Part shown: in pieces, positions 37,922 to 48,142 of the stretch | Layout: each line of letters starts with the position of its first letter | How positions within the stretch are numbered: position 1 is the stretch's first letter | Source of the DNA: Farysia itapuensis | Lineage: Eukaryota; Basidiomycota; Ustilaginomycetes; Ustilaginales; Ustilaginaceae | Assembly (NCBI GenBank): GCA_023212645.1 | Contig: JALBYC010000002.1 | Coordinates: 806,001-870,000 of the forward strand | Direction of reading: 5' to 3' | DNA length: 64,000 nucleotides | Program-made: the position numbers and the translations under genes | Notes under the pieces: model-generated | Database searches by the model: none | Seen by the model: the letters and a program-made list of their open reading frames with translations, nothing else | Told to the model about the DNA's origin: nothing

Positions 37922-39592
37922 TTGTTCTTATCCAGAAACCCCTTTACCCTTTGCATTGACATACCCACATTTCCGGCTTGTTACCATTCTGTACCACTAC
38001 CAAGGCATCTGTAGAATAACTCTTACCAACAATCAGTCTGTGACCCTAGTCTCGCCGTTCCTCTCTTCTTCTCTTTCCTTCCACATACCGCTCGAATTCC
38101 TTATCCCAAAAGAAATCGCCTCACACGAGCGTCTTTTGGCATAATTCAAAGCGAAGATCAACCGTCTCTACCAAGAGACACCAAAGCTTAGTACCTTTGT
38201 ATGGGGGCCTTCTTTCGCTATCAGCCGAAGACTTCGGTCAATGCTGGACGATAGATAGTAGTATGCCTACATCCTCTTCTCCTGCTTCTTCCTCTCCCCT
38301 CTTGTCTGATCGACCCAGTGAAATTGACTCTTCCAGCAAATGGGCCGCAAACTTTGTTATGAGCATAATGTGCCAAATACGTCCGATCGTCCACGCTATA
38401 CACAAGCGATCACATGTATGGACTCAATCCGCTTGAGCCTGAAATTTTCGTAATGCGCGACCAGCAAGAATGGACTGTCGGCGTATGTACCCATTCGTAG
38501 ACGCTGCTCACAGTGCACAAGAAAGCCACGTCCTTATCAATGAGGCGGCTGAGGTCACGCTGAAGAGCTGGAAGGGCAGATAGTGCAAGCATACGGACAG
38601 CAGACGAGAGAAAGCGCGATCAAATTGCGAAACTAAACGAAAGAAGTCTTCAAAGGCCCTGCAAACAGAATAAGATCAGTATCAGTGAGAGGGCTCGCAA
38701 TTGGTAGCGGAGAAGCTGGCTCAGGCGAAGAAGTAACCCTACCGCCGATCGCAGCGTCGACACGTTGAAGATTTCCTCGCAGTCTCTAAGCGCAAGATTT
38801 GCTCAGATCGTTAGTGTACTTCCAGCACGGAAAATGTCAGACCCTGAGGGATGGAGGTGTTGGCCGAGATCATCCATGATCTCGGCCGCGTTGGGGACTT
38901 GACCTACGAAGGGTAGGACGTCGCCCTATCATGTGGTTCAAACGTTGCGAGTCAGCTCGCCGATGGTACCTAGAATTTGGAGGATGAATTCAGCCGCTTG
39001 TGTGTGAGCATCTGCGAGAAGTCTCGATAGCCGCCTCGCGAAACGTTATCCTGGGGCCAAACGTGTGACGGCCACAGAGTGTCAGCTGACGAGAATGTTC
39101 CCGATCGTCGTTGTCGCATTGTCGGTCTCGTTCGCACTTTTCCTTCATGCGTCAATCTCGAGGCGACCCAGATTTTTCAGTGGCATGCCACTGAGCTCTT
39201 CAAAGATCTGTCAACTCCTCCTGCAACGAGGCTGTTTCATGGCAGCTCCTTCCACCACATGGTAGATCGTCAGACATCCGCAGAACTGGTTCCGCCCGAC
39301 GATCAATGCTGATACTGCTGAGCAGGAGAAGCAGGGTCACCACGCCATGACGGTACGTAACGAAAGACGCAATCTCCTCCAAAAAAGCTCTCGAATTCTT
39401 GATCTTGATTATTGTGATCTTGTGTGGTTGCGGCAGATTAGCTGATAACACGGCTCTTTCCTGATTTCATTCGTGATCATTCGTGGTTCACGCTTCGGGT
39501 AATTCGGCGCTCCGGCCACCAGACCGGGCAAGAAGCTGAGGAAGGATGCCTTCCGAGAACCAGTCGCGGACGGACCTCTTCCTTCTAGCTAC
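37922..39592. other. 1.67-kb gene-poor region with a 12-bp-arm palindrome
   Basis: The longest stretch without a supported gene. It has only small frames. On the minus strand, a 60-codon frame at 38410-38592 (MLALSALPALQRDLSRLIDK...) looks somewhat protein-like, and a good acceptor (pyrimidine tract, ...GTTTGCAG at 38659) lies just upstream of it; together these may be part of an intron-containing gene or a lncRNA. No tRNA, 5S, RNase P, SRP or spliceosomal RNA signature was recognised. Two 8-bp CATTCGTG direct repeats lie at 39468-39475 and 39478-39485, followed by an inverted CACG. Confidence 0.45.
38862..38887. repeat. Perfect inverted repeat, 12-bp arms with 2-bp spacer
   Basis: Left arm GGCCGAGATCAT at 38862-38873, spacer CC, right arm ATGATCTCGGCC at 38876-38887. 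It is an exact inverted repeat and sits in no supported gene. Confidence 0.85.
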
Positions 39593-40750
39593 ATGCTCAG
39601 CACGACACTTGCTTCGTCTCGAACACTCCGTGTAGCCTTCTGTAGCAAAAAGTTCCTGACTTGCAATCGTTTACTGTTCGTTTCCAGCAAAAGCATCAGG
39701 ATGTCCTCTACGTCAACTGTCAAGCTGGGTACTCACGCCGCCGGCGAGGTAGATTACTCAACAGAAGCGCGATCCCTCTCCGGACCCAAAGACAGCCTCC
39801 GTGAGCTGTATCCTACAATCGAGCCTTACGAGACGGGCCATGTAGAGGTCGACTCGCGTCACTCTCTCTACTACGAATGGAGTGGGAAAAAAGATGGCTA
39901 TCCTATCGTGTTCCTTCATGGAGGACCGGGTGGAGGTGTGCAGGCTGACGACCGACGCTGGTTCGACCCAGCTCACTATCGCGTGCTGACATTCGATCAG
40001 AGAGGAGCTGGAAAAAGCATTCCGCATGCCGACCTGACCGACAACACGACCTGGCATCTTGTTGCCGACATAGAACGTCTGCGCGAACGTTTCGGTATCG
40101 AAAAGTGGCATGTATTCGGAGGATCATGGGGGTCCACGCTCTCTCTAGCTTACGCTCAAACGCATCCTGAGCGAGTGACTGCCTTAATTCTTCGTGGCAT
40201 CTTTACTTTGCGCCGTTCCGAACTACAATTCTTTTATCAGGATGGCGCCTCTCACCTCTTTCCCGAACAATGGGAGACATACCGAGACGGCATTCCAGAG
40301 CCGGAAAGGAACGATTTTGTCAGCGCCTATCACAAGCGACTGACGTCCTCAGATCCTGAGCAACAGCTGGATGCCGCACGACGTTGGAGTACGTGGGAAA
40401 ATGCAACTTCGAAGTTATACATCGATGCTGAGAACCTCAAAAGGGGCGAGGAAGACAAGTGGGCACTGGCGTTTGCCCGAATTGAGAATCACTTCTTTGT
40501 CAACCAAGGCTGGATGGAAGACGGTCAGCTGCTGCAGAAAGAAAATGTGGACAAGATTAGACACATTCCGGCCGTCATCGTCCAAGGTCGCTTCGATGTT
40601 GTGTGCCCAGCCAAAACCGCTTGGGATCTGCACAAAGTCTGGCCAGAGGCAGAATTCCACCTAGTGCCTGATGCAGGACACTCGGCACGCGAGCCAGGCA
40701 TTGTAGACAAGCTGGTCCAGGCCGTTGACAAGTTTCGCTCAGTTTCCTAA
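39593..40750 (+). CDS. Prolyl aminopeptidase (proline iminopeptidase, S33 alpha/beta hydrolase), possibly dual-targeted
   Basis: 385 residues from the ATG at 39593, single exon. Motifs: HGGPGGG oxyanion region, DQRGAGKS, the nucleophile elbow GGSWGSTLSLAYAQ, WENATSKL, the acidic residue in VQGRFDVVCP and histidine in PDAGHSAREP. The full S33 proline-iminopeptidase signature is intact, so it should release N-terminal proline. The first 36 residues (MLSTTLASSRTLRVAFCSKK...) are basic, hydroxylated and acid-free, like a mitochondrial presequence, while a second ATG at 39701 (MSSTSTVKLG) would give a cytosolic form of 349 residues. Which start dominates cannot be told. It is convergent with the NUFIP1-like gene (57 bp between stops). 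Confidence 0.9.
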   Translation: MLSTTLASSRTLRVAFCSKKFLTCNRLLFVSSKSIRMSSTSTVKLGTHAAGEVDYSTEARSLSGPKDSLRELYPTIEPYETGHVEVDSRHSLYYEWSGKKDGYPIVFLHGGPGGGVQADDRRWFDPAHYRVLTFDQRGAGKSIPHADLTDNTTWHLVADIERLRERFGIEKWHVFGGSWGSTLSLAYAQTHPERVTALILRGIFTLRRSELQFFYQDGASHLFPEQWETYRDGIPEPERNDFVSAYHKRLTSSDPEQQLDAARRWSTWENATSKLYIDAENLKRGEEDKWALAFARIENHFFVNQGWMEDGQLLQKENVDKIRHIPAVIVQGRFDVVCPAKTAWDLHKVWPEAEFHLVPDAGHSAREPGIVDKLVQAVDKFRSVS

Positions 40751-40807
40751 ACACACAATAGCACATCTGCAAGGGTCATTCATTATCAGGCATGTTGTGC
40801 GTGTGCA

Positions 40808-42952
40808 TCAAACATCGATGCCGAGTTTACGCAGACGTTCCAGACGATCTGCCTCTTTGGCGAAGTGTTGTCTGCGCATGTGATCTCGTTGCTCTGCGTT
40901 CAAGAGACTCCAGTCCTGAGAATCCACCTGGTCGAGCTGTAGAGTTGTGTCGAGCAGGAACGTGAGTCGATCAGCCAGCTTTTTGATCGACAGTACTTCG
41001 TCACCGCCCACGCGCAGTCCCATTCGAAAAAGGTCCGATTCGCTGACCTTGCGCCTTCCATCTCGTGATTTGACGACGAGTCCGGCCGAGCTACCTGGGG
41101 CCGGCGTGCCAGCACTGACTCCGAGAATCATCTCGAGTGCAGCATTACGGTGAAAGTCGCTGGGCAGAGCATCGAGAGAGACGACCGCCCGTTCGAGGCC
41201 TTTCAATTTCTGTCCGTTGGGATGTGTGAGTGACGATGGTGTCAGCACCGACCTGATCACGGTGTCTTTAGCGATGCGTACCAGCTGAGCTGGCAGCAGA
41301 GGTTTCGGATCGTCACGACGTAGAGGATCCAGAAAGATGAGAGGATCTGGTTCGGGAGGGTACTGCAGCTCGGAAAGCGGGCGCAGATCCGGCGACTTCG
41401 GACGGAACAACGCTGCTTTGGACCCTGTTGTTGGCAGTGAGTCACTCGAGCTTATGTCACTGCATGGCCGCACAACAGCAAGAGCTCCTTCAACAAGCGG
41501 TTGACCAATTGTAGGTTCTGTCAGACACTCCCTTTGACCCTGCTCCAGCTGCGTGTCGTTGCTCTCGTCAGAATCTTTCACGACCTGGACGAGTTTGCGC
41601 CTCGCTTTTTGAGCCTCTGCTTGGCCTTCCTCAGTCTCGACGTGCAGCAGCATGTCATTGTCGACAATGAAACGAATAGCTTGTCCGACAGCATCAATGT
41701 GCTTGTCAATCTCGTTCCGGAGCAGTTGCCTCAACAGGTCGGGCTGGTCAAAGGGATTAGAAGGCGGAGGTCTTGGTTGGGGTCGACGTTGCTTCTGTAC
41801 CTGCTGTGTAGTTGAAGCTGCACTTGCGGACGGGGCATGCCTCTTTCGACATTGGTCACCATAGCTGCATCTACCTTGTAAGAAGTGCTTGCATAGGGGG
41901 CGGCGATCGTCGCCAGGCATAACACCATCGGCGCGAGAGAGAGGGGCAACAGGAGTCTTGGAGCTTGCTTCTTCGGGGGCTCCGTCTGTATCGCTTCCGT
42001 CATCTGCATCTGGTCTCGTCAAAACAGCGCTGTTGTCTTCATCCAATAGGTCCACTTCGTGATCCGAGAGATGCTCTGAATCCCTCTTCATGTCCGCGGC
42101 GACTGGCGAGTCAGCACTGGCTGCATTATATCGTTGTTCCATGTGACCAGGAATGGCCTGTGCATCAGGGCCTCTGGCAACCTTACTAGAACCTGCGTCG
42201 CTAGGTTGCGCGGCACTGTCGTACTGCTCCCTAGCTCGCTTGGCGCCCGAGCTTCTGTTTCCAAATACGAGTTCACTTCGCTTCTGTCTCTCCTCGCGTT
42301 GCTTCATTTTCTCTTCAACCACCTGCCTCGTGGGCCATCGTTTCTTTCGCTGATTGATCCACTCGGCTATGAGCTCTGGCGAGTCGAGCTGAATGTTGAG
42401 ACCAGCAATAGTGGCATCAGGAGGTCCATCAAAGACTTTGTCGTCGTGCTGAACCGCATTTTCGTCTTCACTCTCTTCGTCATGTTCATAGGGATCGGGA
42501 CGTGCACGAGGAGCATCAAGACCAGGCTTTGAAGGCAGAGGATGAGATGTTTGAGCACGAGACCGATCCTTTTGTCTTTGTCGACGTAAACGTTCCTTTT
42601 CTTCCGCTACAAGCATCGGGTCGTGTCGCCTGAGCTCTTGCAAGCCTCCGGCCGGATAGACAAGATGTCGATCTGCCTTGTGCAGCATCAGCTGATTAGC
42701 AGTGTGGCACTGGAAGCTGCATCGGTATGGCTGAGTTGGTACACTCAGAGAGCTCGAGGGCGGATTGGGATCGAAGTAGTCGCAGACGAAGCTACCTGAA
42801 CCCGAGGGCGTCGTATCGTAGCCTGTTCGCTCGGCTCTTGCGCCATAGCCACTGTCTCGAGACCTTTGACTATCGCTTCTGCTGGCGCCAGCGTGATTAC
42901 GTACCCTACCTCTCTGACCGCGTTGCCGAAACGAACCTCGTTCCGAAGACAT
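40808..42952 (-). CDS. NUFIP1-like zinc-finger protein (box C/D snoRNP assembly) with added CCCH finger
   Basis: 714 residues from the ATG at 42950-42952. An N-terminal Cys/His element (YRCSFQCHTANQLMLHKADRH; C-x3-C-x8-H-x4-H) is followed by the NUFIP1 conserved block IAGLNIQLDSPELIAEWINQRKKRWPTRQVVEEKMKQ, which in NUFIP1/Rsa1 binds the snoRNP assembly machinery. A CCCH finger, CKHFLQGRCSYGDQCRKRH (C-x7-C-x5-C-x3-H), lies near residues 353-371. Long acidic and Ser-rich linkers separate these parts. Rsa1/NUFIP scaffolds 15.5K/Snu13-containing snoRNPs with R2TP. The gene is divergent from the SNF2-RING gene, with 261 bp between ATGs. Confidence 0.8.
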   Translation of the reverse strand: MSSERGSFRQRGQRGRVRNHAGASRSDSQRSRDSGYGARAERTGYDTTPSGSGSFVCDYFDPNPPSSSLSVPTQPYRCSFQCHTANQLMLHKADRHLVYPAGGLQELRRHDPMLVAEEKERLRRQRQKDRSRAQTSHPLPSKPGLDAPRARPDPYEHDEESEDENAVQHDDKVFDGPPDATIAGLNIQLDSPELIAEWINQRKKRWPTRQVVEEKMKQREERQKRSELVFGNRSSGAKRAREQYDSAAQPSDAGSSKVARGPDAQAIPGHMEQRYNAASADSPVAADMKRDSEHLSDHEVDLLDEDNSAVLTRPDADDGSDTDGAPEEASSKTPVAPLSRADGVMPGDDRRPLCKHFLQGRCSYGDQCRKRHAPSASAASTTQQVQKQRRPQPRPPPSNPFDQPDLLRQLLRNEIDKHIDAVGQAIRFIVDNDMLLHVETEEGQAEAQKARRKLVQVVKDSDESNDTQLEQGQRECLTEPTIGQPLVEGALAVVRPCSDISSSDSLPTTGSKAALFRPKSPDLRPLSELQYPPEPDPLIFLDPLRRDDPKPLLPAQLVRIAKDTVIRSVLTPSSLTHPNGQKLKGLERAVVSLDALPSDFHRNAALEMILGVSAGTPAPGSSAGLVVKSRDGRRKVSESDLFRMGLRVGGDEVLSIKKLADRLTFLLDTTLQLDQVDSQDWSLLNAEQRDHMRRQHFAKEADRLERLRKLGIDV

Positions 42953-43213
42953 GCCTGAAGAGGTAGATTCACCTAAATGTTGCCATGTGCGAGGAAGAAG
43001 ACGAAAATTAAATTGACACCAATTTTTGGTGAATTCAGTTGGCGTGGAGGCATAAGTTGATTGCCGTGGACTGCTCGGAGCATATATGGACCCTGAATGC
43101 GTAGTCCTTAAACCACCACTTTTGCCACCTCCTCACGGGTTTCCCTTCTTCCTATTCGGGTCGCTGGTCCGATCTGTAGATGGCGTTCCAGACTTGTACG
43201 ACAATCTGTCAGC

Positions 43214-46200
43214 ATGGTGTCTCAGCTGCGTAGTAGCAAGAAATGCACGGAAATTGACGGTCAAGCAAAAGCCGTCGACCTCACTAATCAGTACCGCAAT
43301 GGCAGAAGCAAGACAGATTCTTCTCGCGGGAGAAAAGGCAAATCAAGGGCAGACCAAGTCGTTTCGGAGCTCAATGAAAGCGTGCAAGTCAAATGTGAAG
43401 CGATACCCAGCACCTCGTATGCTTCAACGAGCTCTCTTGACATTTCGGCTTTGTCCACCATCCCGTTGTACGACTTTGACGTGCGTATTGAGACGGGTAG
43501 CTCGACAAAGATTCCGCCTTTTCACCTGGTCGACATAGACAGTGCAATGTCAGCGCTTACAAGATGGTTCCCTGATCCCCTGCCAGAGAGCAAATCTCCG
43601 ACCAATGAGATCAAGATCGAGTTGGATGAAAGCGTGCCACTACCAACACCGGACTTTGCCACAACGCAGAACGGAAAGCGAAAGAAATCCAGCAGTAAAA
43701 GCTACTCCGACAAGATACATGCGGAAAAAGTGCATCTAGAGGTCGAATTTGTTCCTCAGGCTATTGATCTGAACATGCTGGGCCTCAGTGTCCCAGCCTC
43801 TTCTTCAGCTAATGTGTTTGCATATGCGGTTGTAGTCTTGGGACCACAGGAATGCAATTCTGCCGATGCCAAAGAAAGAGATACTTTGACATTGGGCTTC
43901 CTAATACCGAGTGGGCTCAAAGACGTTGGTCATCCCCTACTGCGCATGGATCCCAAGCTACTCGAAAGTGAATGGATACAGTTCTACGGAGAAGTAATCC
44001 TTTTGCGTCCCTTCTTACCTCAACCCAAGGAAGAGACCTTCGGTACTGCCTCGGAAAACACGAGTGATTCTGATGGAGCGCGCTCGCGGACATTGGGCTG
44101 TCTCAGTGTTCAGGTTGGCTTAGAGCCCATAGCGCTTCAGTATGGAGCGTATGACGAGGCCGTCGATGGCTTTGTGGACACCAATATCGACATTAAGCGA
44201 ACCAGCGTGGAAGGAACACTGGGTCTCGCTCGTGCGATGAAGGCAGCTATTGCTGGCGTCGTCGATTGGAAAGGCTCCTTCCTCGAAATCGACAGCGATG
44301 AACACACGTATTGGGACCGCAATGCTTCATACTACGATCTACCTCCAAAGCAGATGACCCTCGCCAGGCACAAGAGGATCGAGGCAGGGGCATCAGCAGA
44401 TGCTTTGACCTCGTCTCCTACCAAGCGCAAGCGGAGGTCGTACGGTAATCTTCCAACTCGAAGTGTGATCTACGATGATGCAGATTTTGGCGCTCAGATG
44501 CAACCTGTCATCAAGCCGAAAATCGCTCCCTTACCTCCCAGTGGCGAGATAATATCCGGCGAGGATTTAGGCGACTCTTCCAAAAACACATTCTTACCGC
44601 TGGACACAAATATTGCTAGCCTTCTTGAAGCCTGTCGACCTCCCGACAGTCGGCCAACTTTGCATCCACCATCAGATGTTGTTCCCACGCCGTTGATGCA
44701 GTATCAGGCACGCTGTCTTCACTGGATGGTGAGCCGAGAAACGGTGCGGGGAGAGGATTCCGACCAGCTCATGCCGAATTGGATTCCGCTGAAGACGAAG
44801 TCAGAGCAAGATGTGTTCCTTTTGCGGAAAAGGCTTGAACTAGAACGCGAGGCTGTTTTTGATTCCGTCACCTCGGGACGTCCAGTCCAGCGAAAGAAGA
44901 TCAATCATCAACTCGCCATGATGACAGATCGACTCGGACAAAGTGAAGACAACAATGCGACATGCAACGCAGAACGTCCTTCCCTTGATAGAGAGCCATT
45001 TATAGATAGCGTCAAGGTCAAGCTTTACTACGATCAAGTATCAGGGATGCTCAGCTTGCGGCGCTTTACGTGTCGGCCATCAGAGCCTGGTGGAGCTCTC
45101 TGTGAGTCAATGGGACTTGGCAAGACACTGGAAGTATTGGCGCTCATCGCCACTCGACCTCGTCCCGACTCGGTCGAACTGCTGTCCTACGACTACTCTC
45201 GCTCAGCCAAGATGATCATGAAGCTCGAGCCCGAAGTGAGGCCGTATGTCTCCCGTGCGACCCTTGTAGTGTGTCCGGCTGCATTGGTAGAACAATGGCT
45301 AGATGAAATTCGTACTCACTTTCGCAGTCGCAGCCATGGCCAAGTCGATACTTCCCAACAACCGGGGATCACTCGTTATAAACACGAGGATTTTCCCTGG
45401 GATGCGACCTGCAGCCGAAGCCAAGTCAGAGCCATGGCACAAGAACGGCTCACAAAACCCGACATCGTGGTGGCAACTTACGAAGAACTGGCAGCCCAGC
45501 TCGCCGAAAGTCACAAGGTACAGGGAAAACACCTCGAGGTGCGCACGCCCCTCCTAGAGGTATTGTTCTGGCGCATCGTGCTGGACGAGGCACAGATCGT
45601 GTCAGGCGCGTCTAGCAGAGCTACACAAATGGTTCACGAACTTTGGCGAAGCAGTTGCTGGATGGTGACCGGAACTCCCGTTACAAAAGGAATTAAAGAT
45701 ATACAAAGCATCTTTGCCTTCCTGGATCACGACCCTTTTGCATCACCACGCTTCTTCAAGGAAGTGATCCAGGATCCTTTTGTCAGAGGTGAAGTCGAAG
45801 GGATTCGCAGACTTCGAGCAATCCTACCTCGTTACGTGTGGAGACACACCAAAACGCACGTGGAGAACGAGATAGAGCTGCCTTCCATCGAAAGCGAAAT
45901 CCTGGAAATTGAATTGAAGCAACTCGAAAGACTCTTCTACGACAGGGAAGTCAAAAGGTACAGGGCAGAGTTTGCAAAAAAGGCTGGGAATGGCGTAAAG
46001 GAAGTCGGCAGACCGGATTTTCTGGTCAATCTGCGTCAGCTTCTCAGCCATCCTCAAATTGCTGATCAGCTCAAGTTCGGGCAAGGCCTGTCAAGAATGT
46101 CTTTCGTGGAGCTTTTTCGACAATTCTGCCTGAAAGCAGAGTCCGAATTGGAAACAGAAAGAATGCAAGTGGTCTCGTGTATCCTTCAACTTGTCTGGGG

Positions 46201-48142
46201 CCACGACTTCTACGACGAAGAACCGATCAAGAAGCTGTGGCTGGGCGGAAAGCGCGTTCTCAAAAACAAGAAGGATCTTGGAAATGCTTTGCAGCTCGGT
46301 ATAAGTATCACGGCTCAGGCTTTAGAGCAGCGCCAAGATCGAGAAGATCTCGTAGACGATGACGCCGGAATGCGGTCTGAGATCGAAGAGAATGGCAGCA
46401 CTGACACGAAAGAACGACCAGATATCAAGACAGCGGAGATCAAAGCAACGCAAGATCCCGGTACCACAAGCGAAACTGGACTCGCGAACGGGGGACTTGT
46501 AGACACAGCGCGCCTCAATCTTAGCTGGGAAGAGGCTCAGTACTGGCTACGCATGCTTCTCTACAAGCATCGAGACAAGAGCACTGGTAGTCCTCCAAGC
46601 GAACCTGCTGTACGATGGGATCCCGAGCGGCCTGTTCGGTCTTTCTTCGAAAAGTCTTTCAAGAGCGTCAATGACAAGACTGTTGACCTCGATGACCCAC
46701 GTTTTCATCTGGTTGTTCAAGACGCTGGTGTGGAGGACATGGACGAAGATGAGTTGATGGCCCAAATCGAGGCGTCTCGTTCTGGTGACGGAAGCAGGTC
46801 TGCAATTCCTGAAGCTGACCAGCCGTTAGATGCGTCTGCTAGTACTGAATCTCGGCCGACCAAGAAGCACAAAGCGCTGGAACCTGGTCTGCTCAAGAAA
46901 TCAAGACTTCGTGGAGGTGCGTCACAGCGCCAGCAGGCACGAGTTTGGTTCTACAAGCCCAGGGAGCGACTGGAGTACACTTTGGGCCGACTCGAGCGAG
47001 CGAAAGCGGTTTTGGAGACCAAGGAGCACGAGGCGGCATTCCTGCGAGAAAAGCTTAGCGAAGTACAACTGTCTAGCCGTACTATGGCCACCGACAGACG
47101 TTCGACTTCAAACAGCAGAGTCGAGTGTCTGATCTGCTTTGACGTGAAGGTGCAAGTCGGGATTCTGCCATGTTATCATGCGTTCTGCATAGATTGTATT
47201 GAAGCGATTTGCCGCCATCGAGGGCAAGGCAAGTGCCCGTCATGTCGCCAAGTGTTCAGTGCGAATTCGATTACACGTATCGTGCAAGAAGAACGACAGC
47301 CATTGGTCGAAGACACACGGACGGTCGTCGGTGATTGGGGAGCCAAGATCAGTGGGCTGATCACCGATCTCAAGGAGAGGCTTAAGGCTGACAGCACTCA
47401 CAAAGCCGTCATTTTCTCACACTGGAAGAAGATGCTGGCGTTCAGTCGTGATGCGCTGGTGCAGAATGGAATTCCCACTGTAGTTTTTGGTGGTGGCGAA
47501 GATGGTCAAGCTACCGCACTCAAGGCAATTCGTGACGATGCGAACGTCAAAGTCATATTGGTTCCGCTCAGAGCGAGTGCTGGTGCCGCTGGCCTTACTC
47601 TGACGTGCTGTGATCTTGCGTATCTGATGGAACCTGCGTTAGATGGAGCGCTTGAAGCGCAAGCCACTGGCAGGATCCATCGCATCGGTCAACTACGCCC
47701 AACCAGAGTCATCCGCGTAAAAGTCGATGATACAGTGGAAGATGCAGTCATGCGCGTTGCAGAGCAACGTTCGCAAAAAGGCATACAAATTGCTCTGCGT
47801 CTGCCCGCAAACGAGGCGAATGTCGATGCAGCCACAGACGGTGCCACGTTACAAAGCGCATCGAACCCTGACCTGGGTCTCAGGTCTCAATCGATCGCCA
47901 CATCCCTAGACTCCTCGGTTGGAGTGGCACGAGACTCGGACGCCACACGCCTCAGCATGGAGGAGGTGGCTATGATTCTCGAATTTGATATTGAGGCGGA
48001 AAAGCGAGCGGCCGAGGAGCAGCGGCGTCTTCGCTGGCACTCTCAGCCCATGTCGATGCGCCTTGGATTTGAGATCATTGAGCCACCAGCAGCAACCTTG
48101 ACAATTGACCCCGCCTCTTCCGAGCATCCGAGGCCCGAATAA
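43214..48142 (+). CDS. SNF2-family ATPase with embedded RING finger, SHPRH/IRC20 type
   Basis: 1,642 residues, single exon. The helicase motif I is GGALCESMGLGKTLEVLALIA (about residue 634), where the family usually has ADEMGLGKT, so here CES replaces ADE. Motif II is VLDEAQIVSG (DEAQ rather than DEAH). SCWMVTGTPVTKGIKDIQSIFAFL follows. A C3HC4 RING, CLICFDVKVQVGILPCYHAFCIDCIEAICRHRGQGKCPSCRQ, lies at about residues 1304-1345. Motif VI is QATGRIHRIGQLRPTRVIRV. RING between helicase lobes is the architecture of SHPRH and yeast Irc20, E3 ligases acting in DNA-damage tolerance. A DEAQ motif also occurs in those relatives. The N-terminal 400 residues are poorly conserved, as expected. No truncation. 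Confidence 0.88.
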   Translation: MVSQLRSSKKCTEIDGQAKAVDLTNQYRNGRSKTDSSRGRKGKSRADQVVSELNESVQVKCEAIPSTSYASTSSLDISALSTIPLYDFDVRIETGSSTKIPPFHLVDIDSAMSALTRWFPDPLPESKSPTNEIKIELDESVPLPTPDFATTQNGKRKKSSSKSYSDKIHAEKVHLEVEFVPQAIDLNMLGLSVPASSSANVFAYAVVVLGPQECNSADAKERDTLTLGFLIPSGLKDVGHPLLRMDPKLLESEWIQFYGEVILLRPFLPQPKEETFGTASENTSDSDGARSRTLGCLSVQVGLEPIALQYGAYDEAVDGFVDTNIDIKRTSVEGTLGLARAMKAAIAGVVDWKGSFLEIDSDEHTYWDRNASYYDLPPKQMTLARHKRIEAGASADALTSSPTKRKRRSYGNLPTRSVIYDDADFGAQMQPVIKPKIAPLPPSGEIISGEDLGDSSKNTFLPLDTNIASLLEACRPPDSRPTLHPPSDVVPTPLMQYQARCLHWMVSRETVRGEDSDQLMPNWIPLKTKSEQDVFLLRKRLELEREAVFDSVTSGRPVQRKKINHQLAMMTDRLGQSEDNNATCNAERPSLDREPFIDSVKVKLYYDQVSGMLSLRRFTCRPSEPGGALCESMGLGKTLEVLALIATRPRPDSVELLSYDYSRSAKMIMKLEPEVRPYVSRATLVVCPAALVEQWLDEIRTHFRSRSHGQVDTSQQPGITRYKHEDFPWDATCSRSQVRAMAQERLTKPDIVVATYEELAAQLAESHKVQGKHLEVRTPLLEVLFWRIVLDEAQIVSGASSRATQMVHELWRSSCWMVTGTPVTKGIKDIQSIFAFLDHDPFASPRFFKEVIQDPFVRGEVEGIRRLRAILPRYVWRHTKTHVENEIELPSIESEILEIELKQLERLFYDREVKRYRAEFAKKAGNGVKEVGRPDFLVNLRQLLSHPQIADQLKFGQGLSRMSFVELFRQFCLKAESELETERMQVVSCILQLVWGHDFYDEEPIKKLWLGGKRVLKNKKDLGNALQLGISITAQALEQRQDREDLVDDDAGMRSEIEENGSTDTKERPDIKTAEIKATQDPGTTSETGLANGGLVDTARLNLSWEEAQYWLRMLLYKHRDKSTGSPPSEPAVRWDPERPVRSFFEKSFKSVNDKTVDLDDPRFHLVVQDAGVEDMDEDELMAQIEASRSGDGSRSAIPEADQPLDASASTESRPTKKHKALEPGLLKKSRLRGGASQRQQARVWFYKPRERLEYTLGRLERAKAVLETKEHEAAFLREKLSEVQLSSRTMATDRRSTSNSRVECLICFDVKVQVGILPCYHAFCIDCIEAICRHRGQGKCPSCRQVFSANSITRIVQEERQPLVEDTRTVVGDWGAKISGLITDLKERLKADSTHKAVIFSHWKKMLAFSRDALVQNGIPTVVFGGGEDGQATALKAIRDDANVKVILVPLRASAGAAGLTLTCCDLAYLMEPALDGALEAQATGRIHRIGQLRPTRVIRVKVDDTVEDAVMRVAEQRSQKGIQIALRLPANEANVDAATDGATLQSASNPDLGLRSQSIATSLDSSVGVARDSDATRLSMEEVAMILEFDIEAEKRAAEEQRRLRWHSQPMSMRLGFEIIEPPAATLTIDPASSEHPRPE

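Noticed and set aside
38380..38400. 5S rRNA-like CGTCCGATCGTCC
   Set aside because: Only a short word matches; no flanking 5S structure or internal control region.
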